In this document: in pieces, positions 18,758 to 28,343 of the stretch
Layout of the letters: each line of letters begins with the position of its first letter
Position numbering within the stretch: the stretch's first letter is position 1
Assembly (NCBI RefSeq): GCF_002994615.1
Contig: NZ_PVNK01000231.1
Span: forward strand, 1-51,529
Source of the DNA: Enhygromyxa salina
GTDB lineage: Bacteria; Myxococcota_A; Polyangia; Nannocystales; Nannocystaceae
Direction: 5' to 3'
DNA length: 51,529 bases
Program-made: the position numbers and the translations under genes
The notes under the pieces: model-generated
Databases searched by the model: none
What the model was told of the DNA's origin: nothing
The model's input: the letters and a program-made list of their open reading frames with translations, nothing else

Positions 18758-19549
18758 ATGAATAGGTTCGCGCCGCGAGCTCGAAACCATCTCAAGAACG
18801 GTCTGACGATGGGCCTGCTGGTCGCCACCTCGATGGCGGCCAGCGGCTGCACCCCCAACACCGGACCGGCGGCGACCGTCGGGCCGGCCGAGCCCGCGCG
18901 ACGCGCGGCTCAGTCTTTCGTCCACTGTGTCGAGAGCGAGGGCGGCGGCTGCGTGGCCCGGGATCCCAAGCAGGGCTCCTGGGACGCCTTCGCGCTGCTG
19001 CAGTGGTTGGGCGCGGGGTCGCCGACCTCGATCCTCCAGGCCCTCAGGCGCGAGCTCGAGCATCACCGCAACCCCTTCGCGGTCCAGGACCGCTTCGTGG
19101 TCGTGGCCAGCCGCTACCGCGAGCCCCTGCGCGGGGCCGAGTGCACGCCCGAGTCGGCGACGCCGATCGCCGAGCTGCTGCCCAAGGCCGTGAGCCAGGT
19201 CGAGACCCGCATGCAGAGCCTGGGCCTGTGGCGCAACGACCTCGAGGAGGTCGTCGGCGGCCTCGCCGAGGAGGCCGAGACCGGGCTCGCCGACGGCTGG
19301 CTGGTCCACATGACCTGCTACGGCGACCCCTACGAGATCTGGGTCGCGACCGCCAAGCGAGACGAGCGCCAGGTCGTGGTCGGGATGCTGACCAGCATGC
19401 CGGGCTGGCTCGGCAGCGGCCCGCTCGACGACGAGCGGGTCGAAGGCCGAATTCACAGTCGCACGCTCGGCGACTCGACGACACTCGGCGTGGTCCGCGA
19501 AGGCTCCGTCGACACCCGCTGGATTCCGATCCCGATCGAGGAGTTTTGA
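18758..19549 (+). CDS. Lipoprotein of unknown function
   Basis: A 263-residue lipoprotein: positively charged start, hydrophobic GLTMGLLVATSMAAS, and Cys31 in AASGC. The body has helical, Glu/Arg-rich segments and Cys pairs (HCVESEGGGCVA, TCYGDPYEIWV). I do not recognise a family. The ATG at 18758 is chosen because AGGA sits a few bases upstream and the signal peptide follows directly; longer frames lack signal features. Its stop codon is one base before the next start, so it is co-translated with the 311-residue gene. Location is probably the outer or inner membrane, periplasmic side. Confidence 0.75.
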   Translation: MNRFAPRARNHLKNGLTMGLLVATSMAASGCTPNTGPAATVGPAEPARRAAQSFVHCVESEGGGCVARDPKQGSWDAFALLQWLGAGSPTSILQALRRELEHHRNPFAVQDRFVVVASRYREPLRGAECTPESATPIAELLPKAVSQVETRMQSLGLWRNDLEEVVGGLAEEAETGLADGWLVHMTCYGDPYEIWVATAKRDERQVVVGMLTSMPGWLGSGPLDDERVEGRIHSRTLGDSTTLGVVREGSVDTRWIPIPIEEF

Positions 19550-19550
19550 C

Positions 19551-20486
19551 ATGCTCGAGCTCGCTGTACTGAGCGCGACGCTGCTGGCGACGCCCCTGAG
19601 CGTCAACGTGATCGACGCGACCACGGCCGGCGTGGCCCAGCTCGAGGCTGCCACGCAGCTCGACGCCGGGTTGCCCGAGCCACCCTCGCTGGCCGAGCTG
19701 ATCCGGGCCCAGACGGCGCCCGAGACCCTGCAGGGCTTCGACACCGTCGTGCTCACGCAGATCAACGCCTCGTTCGGCTCGGAGAACTTGCCGCTGGCCA
19801 ACGGCGGCTCGCTCGAGCCCGGCATCTACGTGACCGTGTCGCCGCAGGAGGCCATGATCTTCGACGAGAAGATCATGGATCTGCAAGACGGCGTGGTCCC
19901 GCCGGGCCCGGCCTCGCGCGAGTGCAAGAGCGGGTGCAAGGCCTCGCTGTGGAGCCCCTTTCGCAACGTGTGGCTGCGCGCGCTCGAAGAGGCCCAGACC
20001 TACGTGCTCGAGGTCCCCAGCCGCGTGCTGTTTGGGGCCGAGGCCAGCGTGCCGGCCAAGACCCTGGTCGAGCTGGCCTACGCGGCCGCCGAGACCCGAC
20101 CCGGCCAGCCCCCGAGCTTTTCGTTGCTCGTCAACGGCAGCAACGCCGGCCTGCGCGCGCGGCCCTTCTACCTGATGCCGCCCGGCGGCATGCGGGTGTC
20201 CCCCGGCGACAACGCCCTCGGCCTCCGGGTCACGATCGGGGCCGGCGAGACCTTCACGATCAGCGCCGCCCACCCCCGCTTCTCGCCCAACATCGAGGGC
20301 GTCGGGTGGAAGGAGCTGGCCAAGCAGCTCGTCGCTGTCAAGAAGCGCTACCCCAACAAGGGCACGATCATCATCGACGTCGGTGACGACGCGACCGTCG
20401 GCGACGTGGTCATGGTCATGGTCGCGTCGCAAAAGCAGTTCCCGACCGTCGTGCTGACGGACGCCTTGCCGGTCCGCTGGGGCTGA
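19551..20486 (+). CDS. Envelope protein with ExbD/TolR-like C-terminal domain
   Basis: A 311-residue protein. The N-terminal LAVLSATLLATPLSV is a short hydrophobic export segment. The middle part holds CKSGCKASLW and segments with no recognised match. The last 80 residues (LAKQLVAVKKRYPNKGTIIIDVGDDATVGDVVMVMVASQKQFPTVVLTDAL, positions about 255-307) resemble the periplasmic domain of ExbD/TolR, which normally ends in a comparable beta-alpha-beta unit with residues like YP and DxxxxxxDVV. The usual N-terminal TolR helix with its Asp is missing. This may be a soluble ExbD-like domain; function is uncertain. It is coupled to the lipoprotein gene one base upstream. Confidence 0.7.
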   Translation: MLELAVLSATLLATPLSVNVIDATTAGVAQLEAATQLDAGLPEPPSLAELIRAQTAPETLQGFDTVVLTQINASFGSENLPLANGGSLEPGIYVTVSPQEAMIFDEKIMDLQDGVVPPGPASRECKSGCKASLWSPFRNVWLRALEEAQTYVLEVPSRVLFGAEASVPAKTLVELAYAAAETRPGQPPSFSLLVNGSNAGLRARPFYLMPPGGMRVSPGDNALGLRVTIGAGETFTISAAHPRFSPNIEGVGWKELAKQLVAVKKRYPNKGTIIIDVGDDATVGDVVMVMVASQKQFPTVVLTDALPVRWG

Positions 20487-20539
20487 TCGGCGGCTGATTC
20501 GCGTGACAAGGCGTCGGCGCGGCGACTATCGTCGGGCCG

Positions 20540-22960
20540 ATGTCTCGCTCGTCTGCGCGTTGGTGGGGATCGCTGGGCCTGTCGATCGGGCTGGCTTGCG
20601 CTTGCAGTGACGACCCGGGCGGGGCCGAGGCTGAGGCCGGCGACGCGACGGGCGAGCTCGCTACCGACACCGCGGCCGACGACACGAGCGACGACACGAC
20701 CGGGGGCGAGACCGAGGACGGCTTCGAGCCCTACCCGTGGCCCGAGGAGGCGCTCGGCGAGCTCGTCGATCCGACGATCGGGACCGGCGGCGTCGGCTAC
20801 ACGGTCGGGACCATGAACCCGGGGCCCTCGCTGCCCTTTGGCATGATCAAGCCGGGCCCCGACACCGGGCTCGGACCGATCCAGCTCTCGTTCCTCAATT
20901 GCACGGGCTACCACTGGGATCAGACCTACATCTGGGGCTTCTCGCACTCGCGCATCAACGGCATGGGCGTGCCCGACTACGGCGCCGTGCAGGTCTCGCC
21001 GACGCTCGGGATGGACGCCGACAAGGCCGTGGTCGGCGGCGCGCGCTCGCTCTTCGATCACGCCCAGGAGCAGGCGGCGCCGGGCTACTACGCCGTGTCC
21101 TTGCTCGAGCCGGGCGTCGAGGCCGAGCTCACGGCCACGACCCGGGCCGCCCGCCACCGCTACACCTTCGATGAGCCGAGCCCCGAGGCCACGCTGGTGT
21201 TCAACCTCGCCTACAACCCCGGCGAGGGCCGCTCGATCGCCAGCGAGGTCACGATCGATCCGGCGAGCGCCACGATCCGGGGGATGATGACCGTCCACGG
21301 CAGCTACTCCGATCGCTTCGGCGGGGTCCCGACCTACTTCGCCGCGCGCGTGTCCCAGCCGATCACCGACTACGGGGTCTGGGATGACATGGCCACCCTC
21401 GCGCCCGGCGTCGCAACCATGACCGGGGCCGAGATCGGCGCGTGGCTGAGCTTCGATCTCGACGGCAGCGAGGACCCCAACCCGCTCAGCGTCGAGCTCG
21501 AGCTCGCGATCTCTTACGTGTCGATCGAGGAGGCCGAGGCCAACCTCGCCGAGCTCGACGGCCAGTCCTTCGAAGACACCCGCAGCGCCGCCGCGCAGGC
21601 CTGGGACGACGAGCTCCGCCGCGTCCGGGTACTCGGCGGGACCGACGAAGAGCGCGGCCTGTTCTATTCGGCCATGTACCGGGCGTTCCTGGCCCCGACC
21701 ACCTTCACCGAGGCCAGCGGCGCGTACCGGGGCTTCGACGGCCAGGTCCACAGCGCGGAGGGCTTCACCTACTACAGCGACTTCTCGCTGTGGGACACCT
21801 ACCGGACCCTCCACCCGCTGCTCAACCTGATCCAGCGCGAGCGTCACGCAGACATGCTGCAGTCGCTGGTCATGATGGCCGAGTACGGCGGCGACCTGCC
21901 CAAGTGGCCGCTGGGCATCGGCTACACCGGTGGGATGCTCGGGACCAGCGCCGACATCGTGCTCGCCGACGCCTACCTCAAGGACGTCACGGGCTTCGAC
22001 GTCGACGCGGCCTACGCGGCCGCCCGGCTCCACGCCCTCGAGCCGCGACCCAATGCCGGGCGCGGGGGCATCGCTGGCTACCGGGAGCGCGGATGGGTTG
22101 CGAGCGAAGACTCGGGCGCGTCGGCCTCGCGGACCCTCGAGTTCGCCCACGCCGACTACGCCCTGTCGCGCTGGGCCGAGGCCCTCGGTCACGCCGACGA
22201 CGCGGCCCTGTTCGGGGCCAGCGCGGGCAACTGGCGCAACCTGTGGGCGCCCGAGCTCGAGTTCTTGATCGGCCGCCGCGCCGACGGCAGCTTCGAGCTC
22301 GACGGCTTCGATCCCGAGGTCTGGGCCAGCTACTACAGCGAGGGCACCGCCCACCACTACCTGTGGGCGGTCCCCCACGACGTCGCCGGGCTCGCCGAGC
22401 TCATGGGCGGACCCGAGGCCCTGCGCGAGCGCCTGGCCGCCTACTTCGAGACCTCGGCGGCCTTCCTTCAAGGCAGCGACTACAGCCCGCTGATGCCCGT
22501 GCCCTTCTACTGGCAGTCCAACGAGCCCTCGCTCCACGACGCCTACCTGTTCACCGAGGTCGGCGATCCGGCCTCGACCCAGCGCTGGGTCGACTGGGCG
22601 CGGCGGCGTCACTACGGCCCCGGCCCCGACGGGCTGCCCGGCAACGACGACGCCGGGACCATGAGCGCCTGGTACGTGTTCGCGTCGATCGGGCTGTACC
22701 CGCTCCCGGGCAGCGACGGCTACTGGATCACCGCGCCGATCTTCGAGCGCGTCGAGCTCGACCTGTCCGACGCCGCCGCGCCCGAGCGTCGCCTCGCGAT
22801 CGTCGCCGACGGGGCCGGGCCCGGGATGATCTACGTGGCCGGGGCGAGCTTCAACGGCGTCGAGCTCGAGCGGCCCTGGATCACCTGGGAGCAGCTGCGC
22901 GACGAGGGCGGGACCCTGCGCCTGACGCTGTCGGACGAACCCTCGGACTTCGGCGCGTGA
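20540..22960 (+). CDS. GH92 family alpha-mannosidase, lipoprotein
   Basis: Hydrolyses alpha-linked mannose from glycans in a calcium-dependent, inverting reaction. The 806-residue protein starts with a signal peptide and Cys near residues 20-22, then an Asp/Thr-rich linker. The GH92 N-terminal sandwich opens with VDPTIGTGGVGYTVG and LPFGMIKPGPDT. The (alpha/alpha)6 domain has YRGFDGQVH, YSDFSLWDTYRTLHPL and GDLPKWPL. The catalytic region has Glu662 in QSNEPSLHDAYLF and Asp703/704 in GNDDAGTMSAWYVF. All key residues appear present. It probably acts at the cell surface on mannoproteins of prey or decaying matter. It stands 54 bases after the ExbD-like gene and converges with the nagZ-like gene. 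Confidence 0.94.
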   Translation: MSRSSARWWGSLGLSIGLACACSDDPGGAEAEAGDATGELATDTAADDTSDDTTGGETEDGFEPYPWPEEALGELVDPTIGTGGVGYTVGTMNPGPSLPFGMIKPGPDTGLGPIQLSFLNCTGYHWDQTYIWGFSHSRINGMGVPDYGAVQVSPTLGMDADKAVVGGARSLFDHAQEQAAPGYYAVSLLEPGVEAELTATTRAARHRYTFDEPSPEATLVFNLAYNPGEGRSIASEVTIDPASATIRGMMTVHGSYSDRFGGVPTYFAARVSQPITDYGVWDDMATLAPGVATMTGAEIGAWLSFDLDGSEDPNPLSVELELAISYVSIEEAEANLAELDGQSFEDTRSAAAQAWDDELRRVRVLGGTDEERGLFYSAMYRAFLAPTTFTEASGAYRGFDGQVHSAEGFTYYSDFSLWDTYRTLHPLLNLIQRERHADMLQSLVMMAEYGGDLPKWPLGIGYTGGMLGTSADIVLADAYLKDVTGFDVDAAYAAARLHALEPRPNAGRGGIAGYRERGWVASEDSGASASRTLEFAHADYALSRWAEALGHADDAALFGASAGNWRNLWAPELEFLIGRRADGSFELDGFDPEVWASYYSEGTAHHYLWAVPHDVAGLAELMGGPEALRERLAAYFETSAAFLQGSDYSPLMPVPFYWQSNEPSLHDAYLFTEVGDPASTQRWVDWARRRHYGPGPDGLPGNDDAGTMSAWYVFASIGLYPLPGSDGYWITAPIFERVELDLSDAAAPERRLAIVADGAGPGMIYVAGASFNGVELERPWITWEQLRDEGGTLRLTLSDEPSDFGA

Positions 22961-22980
22961 TCGTCGAGCCGAGGGCGCGC

Positions 22981-24069
22981 TCACGCGCGCTCGGTCGGAT
23001 CGTGCGCGTCCGGGGCGTCAACGCCGTCTCGCAGCCGCGTCGCCAGCTCGCAGTGGCTGGCAAAGGGCGGCCCAGCCTCGGTCAAGGGGACCACGCTGAG
23101 CTTCGCGCCGAAGCGCTGCTTGAACGCGACCAGCCGCCGGAGGCCGTGCTCGACCACGCGATCGGGCGCCCGCTCGAGCTTGGCGAGGACCTCCTCGCGC
23201 AGATCCGCCTGCGAGCAGACCAAGACCACGTCGACGCCCGCGCGCAGGACCCCGAGGCTGCGCTCCTCGACCGAGAAGTGATCCGCGACCGCCTTCATCT
23301 CGATGTCGTCCGAGAACACCAGGCCGTCGTAGCCGAGCTCGTCGCGGAGCATGCCCATGACCTCGGGCGAGAGCGTGGCCGGCCGCTTGGGGTCGAGCTT
23401 CGGGAACAGCACGTGGGCGGTCATGATCGACGCGACCTCGGCCGCGATCGCGGCCCGAAAGGGCGGCAGCTCCGTCCGCTCGAGGCGCTCGCGCTCGAGC
23501 TCGAGGCGCGGGAGCGCGAGGTGGCTGTCGAGGTCGGTGTCGCCGTGACCGGGGAAGTGCTTGGCGCAGGTTGCGACCCCGAGCTCCTGCATCGCCTCGA
23601 TCATCGCGGCCGCGTGGCGGCCGACGGTCGCGGGCTCCCGCGCGAAGCTGCGGTCGCCGATCACCGGGTTGTCGGGGTTGCTGTCGACGTCGACGACCGG
23701 GGCGAAGTCGAGGTCGAAGCCGGCGTCGAGCAGCTCGAGGGCGAGGGCCCGGGCGAACCCGCGGGTCTCGGCCACGGGCCGGCCGCCGAGGGTCCGCATC
23801 GGCGGCCACTCGGTCCACGGATCGCGCAGCCGCTGGACGCGACCGCCCTCTTGATCGAGCGCGATCGTCAGCGGGGCGTCGGGCGGCGCGAGCTCGTGGA
23901 GCGTCCGGGTCAGGGCTCGGACCTGGTCCGGATCTTTGATGTTGCGCCGGAACAGCACGACGCCGCCGACTCGACCCTCGCGGATCCGGGCGGCGAGATC
24001 CGGGGGGACCACGGTGCCCGAGAAGCCGACGAACAACAGCTGACCCGGCTGCCACTTGCTGGCGCTCAC
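22981..24069 (-). CDS. nagZ: Beta-N-acetylhexosaminidase, GH3 (NagZ type)
   Basis: Cleaves N-acetylglucosamine from anhydromuropeptides during peptidoglycan recycling, or from other glycans. The 362-residue single-domain protein shows DQEGGRVQRLRDPWTEWPPM (72-91), the NagZ loop KHFPGHGDTDLDSH with the His/Asp acid-base (170-183), and nucleophile Asp254 in FSDDIEMKA. No signal peptide, so it is probably cytoplasmic like E. coli NagZ. Start is a GTG at 24069; the frame remains open to 24546, but that part is Pro-rich and antisense to the next gene, so it is rejected. No ampG or anhydro-muramyl gene is near, but murE and MepA homologues lie in the window. Confidence 0.92.
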   Translation of the reverse strand: MSASKWQPGQLLFVGFSGTVVPPDLAARIREGRVGGVVLFRRNIKDPDQVRALTRTLHELAPPDAPLTIALDQEGGRVQRLRDPWTEWPPMRTLGGRPVAETRGFARALALELLDAGFDLDFAPVVDVDSNPDNPVIGDRSFAREPATVGRHAAAMIEAMQELGVATCAKHFPGHGDTDLDSHLALPRLELERERLERTELPPFRAAIAAEVASIMTAHVLFPKLDPKRPATLSPEVMGMLRDELGYDGLVFSDDIEMKAVADHFSVEERSLGVLRAGVDVVLVCSQADLREEVLAKLERAPDRVVEHGLRRLVAFKQRFGAKLSVVPLTEAGPPFASHCELATRLRDGVDAPDAHDPTERA

Positions 24070-24232
24070 CCGAGGGACTCTACGCCAAGCCACGCCAACG
24101 GCGCTCGGCCGGGTCGCTTTCACCGCCTGCGCAGATGAGCAAAATTCAGTCAAAGTGGCCGTTTTGGGCTGGTTTGGACGATTTGGGCCGAGTTGACGGT
24201 CCCAGGCGCGGTCGCTATCGTGCCCCGCTTTC

Positions 24233-26362
24233 ATGCCCGTACAACGGCGACTTTGCTCTCTCGGTGGACCGATCCTCGCGCTGTCGCTCGGACTCGGGAT
24301 CTCTGCGACGGCCCTAGCCAACCAGCCGCCGCCGGGAGGCGTCGGGGGTATGGGCGGCGGCGGTGGTGGTGGCGGCCACGGCGGCGGTGGTGGCGGCGGC
24401 GGACCTGGCGGTGGCGACGACAAGGAAGGCCCGGCCGAGGCGGCGCCCAAAGACAAGGGCGCGCTGGCGCCGGTCGTCTCGGTCCCGGCCCAGCCCGAGG
24501 GTCGTCGTCGGCTGCAGCTGTTCGAGCTCCACGGCAACCTGCGCATGCGCGCGGACTACTTCCACCGCCTCGATCTCGATCTTTCGCTGCCCGACGACAG
24601 CAACCTCGAGCACAAATTCTTCGTCCCGCCGTCGACCTACGAGCCGATCGCCGACGACGGCAGCGGGGACACCGGCATCCAGTACAACGACGCCGGGTGT
24701 CAGGCCCAGCTGGCGGCGAGCGGGGTCTCGGCGGCGCGGATCGCCAAGCGCTGCGATCGGCGCCGGGGCTTCGGCGGCGCCAACATGCGCCTGCGCCTCT
24801 CGCCGACGATCCACGTGACCGACACGGTCAAGGTTCACGCGCAGGTCGACCTGCTCGACAACCTCGTGCTCGGCAGCACGCCCGACAGCTTCGCGGCCGA
24901 GAGCCCCTTCGCGCCGATGGATCTGTTCACGCGGACGCAGTATCCCCCGCTCGAGGGCGTCAACTCCTTCGACGACAGCATCACGGTCAAGCGCGCCTGG
25001 GGCGAGATCCGCTTCGGCTTCGGCATGACCCTCGAGTTCGGCCGCATGCCCAACCACTGGGGCCTCGGCATCGTCCAAAACGACGGCAACGGCGTCGATC
25101 GCCAGGAGAAGGGCGACATCATCCGGATGATCGACACCGACTACGGTGACTCGGTCGACACCGTGCGGCTGACCTTCGATTTTGGCCCCGACAAGCGCAA
25201 CGCGATCACCCTCGGGGTCAGCTACGACTGGGCCGCGAGCGGGCCGACGACCGCGCAGCTGCTCGGGCCCGAGTGGGAGAGCGGCAACCTCGTCGCCCAG
25301 ACCCTGTCGGCCGAATTCTACGACAACGTCCACCAGTTCAGCCTCTGGATCGAGCGCCGCGACGACCCGAGCATGCTGCGGCGCAAGCTCTCGACCGGGA
25401 ACCCGGTCGTCAACTACGGGTTCAAGACCTGGATGCGCTGGCAGACGATCGATCGCGCGATCGGTGCCCCGGGCCTCGGCGACGGCCTCGGCACCAACCC
25501 GTCGATCTACCCCGACGACCCCAACGCCGAGCCCGGCGACCCCGACGGCCTCAACCACGCGGGCGTGCCCCTCGGCAACGGGATGTTGGACGAAGACGGC
25601 AACAGCGGCCTCGACAACTACTCGGCCAGCCTCGTCCACCGCCGCGGGTGGTTGCTGACCCCGGATCTGTGGCTGCGCATCAACTGGCGGACCCTCCGGG
25701 TCGAGGCCGAGGCCGCGCTCGTGGTCGGCAACTTCAGCCACCGCGACATCGGCGACAGCCGCATCTTCCCCGACGAGATCGCCGCGGTCACCGCGACCGA
25801 GGACACGGGCATCTTGCAGTTCGGCTACGCCCTCGAGTTCAAGTACGGGCTGTTCAAGGACCGCTTCCACATCGGCCTCGACCAGGGCTTCGCGAGCGGC
25901 GACAGCTCGCCGCCCTACAGCAACCAGTACCAGTCCCCGCTGCCGGTCACCGGGGGCGACTACGCCGGGTTCGGGACCTTCCGCTTCAACCCGGCCTACG
26001 TCCAGGATCTGCTCTTGTTCAAGGAGCTGCTCGGGACGGTCGCCAACGCTGCCTACGTCAAGCCCTGGGCCGCCTTCTACTTCTTCCAGAACAACGTCAG
26101 CGCCCGGGCCGACGTCGAGTTCGCGGGCGCCGTCGATCCCAACGGGACCCTGGCCGGAGACCGCTCGCTGTGGGGCCTCGAGCTCGCGGGCTCGGTCCGC
26201 TACCACGACGCCGAAGAGCCGATCTTCTTCCAGCTTCAGTACGGCGCGATGTTCCCCTTCGGCGCCTGGAACCCCACAATCACCGACAGCGAAGGCAACG
26301 TGGGCCGCGTCGATTCGCGCGCAGCCCAGACCGTCCAAGCCCAGCTCGGCGTCCGGTTCTAG
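24233..26362 (+). CDS. Outer-membrane barrel protein resembling TIGR04551
   Basis: A 709-residue exported protein. The signal peptide ends TALA-N at about residue 29, followed by a Gly-rich run (about 40-65). The rest has paired amphipathic strands such as LHGNLRMRADYFHRLDLDL, EIRFGFGMTLEFGRMPNHWG and VRLTFDFG, with aromatic strand ends and a terminal VQAQLGVRF, as in a porin-like barrel. The combination resembles the myxobacterial TIGR04551 family of unknown function. The start is ATG 24233 right after the divergent gene. Export of a polysaccharide or small molecule is only a guess. Confidence 0.8.
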   Translation: MPVQRRLCSLGGPILALSLGLGISATALANQPPPGGVGGMGGGGGGGGHGGGGGGGGPGGGDDKEGPAEAAPKDKGALAPVVSVPAQPEGRRRLQLFELHGNLRMRADYFHRLDLDLSLPDDSNLEHKFFVPPSTYEPIADDGSGDTGIQYNDAGCQAQLAASGVSAARIAKRCDRRRGFGGANMRLRLSPTIHVTDTVKVHAQVDLLDNLVLGSTPDSFAAESPFAPMDLFTRTQYPPLEGVNSFDDSITVKRAWGEIRFGFGMTLEFGRMPNHWGLGIVQNDGNGVDRQEKGDIIRMIDTDYGDSVDTVRLTFDFGPDKRNAITLGVSYDWAASGPTTAQLLGPEWESGNLVAQTLSAEFYDNVHQFSLWIERRDDPSMLRRKLSTGNPVVNYGFKTWMRWQTIDRAIGAPGLGDGLGTNPSIYPDDPNAEPGDPDGLNHAGVPLGNGMLDEDGNSGLDNYSASLVHRRGWLLTPDLWLRINWRTLRVEAEAALVVGNFSHRDIGDSRIFPDEIAAVTATEDTGILQFGYALEFKYGLFKDRFHIGLDQGFASGDSSPPYSNQYQSPLPVTGGDYAGFGTFRFNPAYVQDLLLFKELLGTVANAAYVKPWAAFYFFQNNVSARADVEFAGAVDPNGTLAGDRSLWGLELAGSVRYHDAEEPIFFQLQYGAMFPFGAWNPTITDSEGNVGRVDSRAAQTVQAQLGVRF

Positions 26363-26466
26363 TCTAGCTACCCCCCCCCGTGCGGCCTGCGCGCTGCCGC
26401 GCGCGGCCTCCAGGGGGCTCGGTTCGCGGGGCCCTGGCCCGTGCCCGTGGGCGGCCGCTCGTGTGA

Positions 26467-28290
26467 TCAGGGCGCCGTGGTCACGAGCTTGCTGGCCCCG
26501 GGCGGCTCGGTCTTGCCGTTGCGCAGGGCCGTGAGCGCGTCTTTGTTGAGGGCAGGGAACCACGAGAAGAACACGGGCAGCTGGCCCTTTTGCTCGTCGC
26601 TCAGGTAGTCGAAGTTGGACCCGCGGTCGTTGACCTCCCAAAACTCGCGGGTGCGCAGGGCCGAGAGGTGCTGCCAGATCCCGCGCATGCGCTCGGCCGG
26701 CTCGTTCTTCATGTCGGCCTGGATCCGCCGGGCCAGCGACTCGGCGCCGTGGAGCATGTAGATGGTCGCGAGCTTGACCTGGGCCCGACGCACGCCCTGG
26801 AGGGTGGTGTCGGAGGTCTCGGTCTCGGTGCTGTCGTCGACCCGCAAGAAGGTCGCGAGGAGCTCGTCGTGGAATTGGGTGTCGGCGTGAAAGGCCCTGG
26901 CGCACAGGGCCCCGACGTCGTGGGCGATGACCTCGGTGATGAAGGCCATGTTGCGGCTGAAGGCGATGCCGCTGTAGTAGCGCATGTAGCGCGCAATCTC
27001 GAGCCCGCGCCGCTCGAGCTCGCTGAGGTCACCCGCCGGAGCCCCGATCGTGACCGTCAGCGTCGAGGTCATGCTCAGCGGCTGGTCGAGGATCAGATCT
27101 TCGGGGTTCGTGTCGGTGTGCTCGATGACGAACTCACCGAGCTGCCGATACTGGTGGAGGATGTTGTAGCAGGTGCGGATGTCGTTGGCGTTGATCGTCG
27201 CGCGCAGGTAGGTGTTGAAGAACTTGATCGCGAGGTCGAGGGCCGGCAGGTCCCCGTGGCGCGCCGCGGCCTCGCCGAGCCGCCGGGTGTTGATCGCGAT
27301 CAGGTAGCAGAGGTCCTTCATCCGCTCGAGGCCCTCGCCGTACAACATCTGGTACTGGCGGAGGATCTTCCACTCGAGCCAGGTCCCGCGGTTGCGCAGG
27401 TCGTCGACGGCCTCGTCCGAGAGGCTGACGAAGTCGGGGCTCTGGCGGTTCCAGTCGGGGATCGAGTGCCAGGCGTGGATCATGCCGGCCTTGGTGTCCC
27501 CGTAGTAGATCGCGTAGTTGCACAGGGCGTTGGTCGCGCTCGACGCGATGTTCTTGTCTTTTTGCTGGACCGCGTTGAGGCCGATGTTGGCCAGGTGCTC
27601 GACGCCCTGGGTCGCCTCGCGCTGGCGCCCCCCGATCGAGCGCCGACCGCGGCCGCGGTAGGGCGTCGACGCGGCGAGGCCGTCGGTCGTGATCCGCGAG
27701 ATGATCGAGTCGGGCTCGAGGAAGTTGAACACGAACGAGAAGTAGGGAAACAGCAGCAGGAGGCTGGCCGTCATCAGCAACATCGAGACCAGCACGCCGT
27801 AGCTCGGGACCGACTCGGGCCCGACGACGAAGTTGATCCAGAGCACGTAGATGTTGCAGACGACGAAGAAGCTCAGGACCAGCTGGTTGGTGCGGTCGCG
27901 GAAGAAGAGCGAGGTCACGATCGGCGTGAAGCGCGTCGCGGCCAACTGAACGATGATGCTCGAGACCGTGAGCGCGAGGCCGAGGACCGCGGCCATGATC
28001 TCGCCGAGGCTGCCGAGGGTGTTGCGGGCCTGATCGGGCTCGACGGCCAGGAGCGCCTCCTTCAGGCCGTGACCCGTGAAGTCGGACCCCCCGAGGAGCA
28101 GGTCGAGGCAGATCGACAGCCCGAAGAACAGGCCTGCGACCGAGCCGATCGCCGCGAAGGGCCGGAGCCAGTCCTTGAGCGGTAGGCGCAGCTCCTTCTG
28201 ACGTTGGCCGATCAGCGTGACCGGATCGGTCTGCGCTGGGGCCGGCGCGCCGAGGTCGAGGCGCTCGCCTGGCTGAGAACCCTCGCTCAC
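26467..28290 (-). CDS. DUF2254 membrane protein
   Basis: A 607-residue protein with four N-terminal membrane segments (FAAIGSVAGLFFGLSICLDLL, EIMAAVLGLALTVSSIIVQL, LVLSFFVVCNIYVLWINFVV, LVSMLLMTASLLLLFPYFSF) between residues 45 and 190, then a large soluble C-terminal part. The second segment with QLAATRFTPIVTSLF matches the DUF2254 core. The soluble domain includes helical stretches such as RNRGTWLEWKILRQYQM. Function is unknown in the family. It is divergent from coaX: the starts are 54 bases apart, so they may share regulatory DNA. Confidence 0.85.
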   Translation of the reverse strand: MSEGSQPGERLDLGAPAPAQTDPVTLIGQRQKELRLPLKDWLRPFAAIGSVAGLFFGLSICLDLLLGGSDFTGHGLKEALLAVEPDQARNTLGSLGEIMAAVLGLALTVSSIIVQLAATRFTPIVTSLFFRDRTNQLVLSFFVVCNIYVLWINFVVGPESVPSYGVLVSMLLMTASLLLLFPYFSFVFNFLEPDSIISRITTDGLAASTPYRGRGRRSIGGRQREATQGVEHLANIGLNAVQQKDKNIASSATNALCNYAIYYGDTKAGMIHAWHSIPDWNRQSPDFVSLSDEAVDDLRNRGTWLEWKILRQYQMLYGEGLERMKDLCYLIAINTRRLGEAAARHGDLPALDLAIKFFNTYLRATINANDIRTCYNILHQYRQLGEFVIEHTDTNPEDLILDQPLSMTSTLTVTIGAPAGDLSELERRGLEIARYMRYYSGIAFSRNMAFITEVIAHDVGALCARAFHADTQFHDELLATFLRVDDSTETETSDTTLQGVRRAQVKLATIYMLHGAESLARRIQADMKNEPAERMRGIWQHLSALRTREFWEVNDRGSNFDYLSDEQKGQLPVFFSWFPALNKDALTALRNGKTEPPGASKLVTTAP

Positions 28291-28343
28291 GGGCCGTGAA
28301 GGTAGCAGATGCGGTGTCCGGCTGTGGGGTAAAGTCCCAGCCC

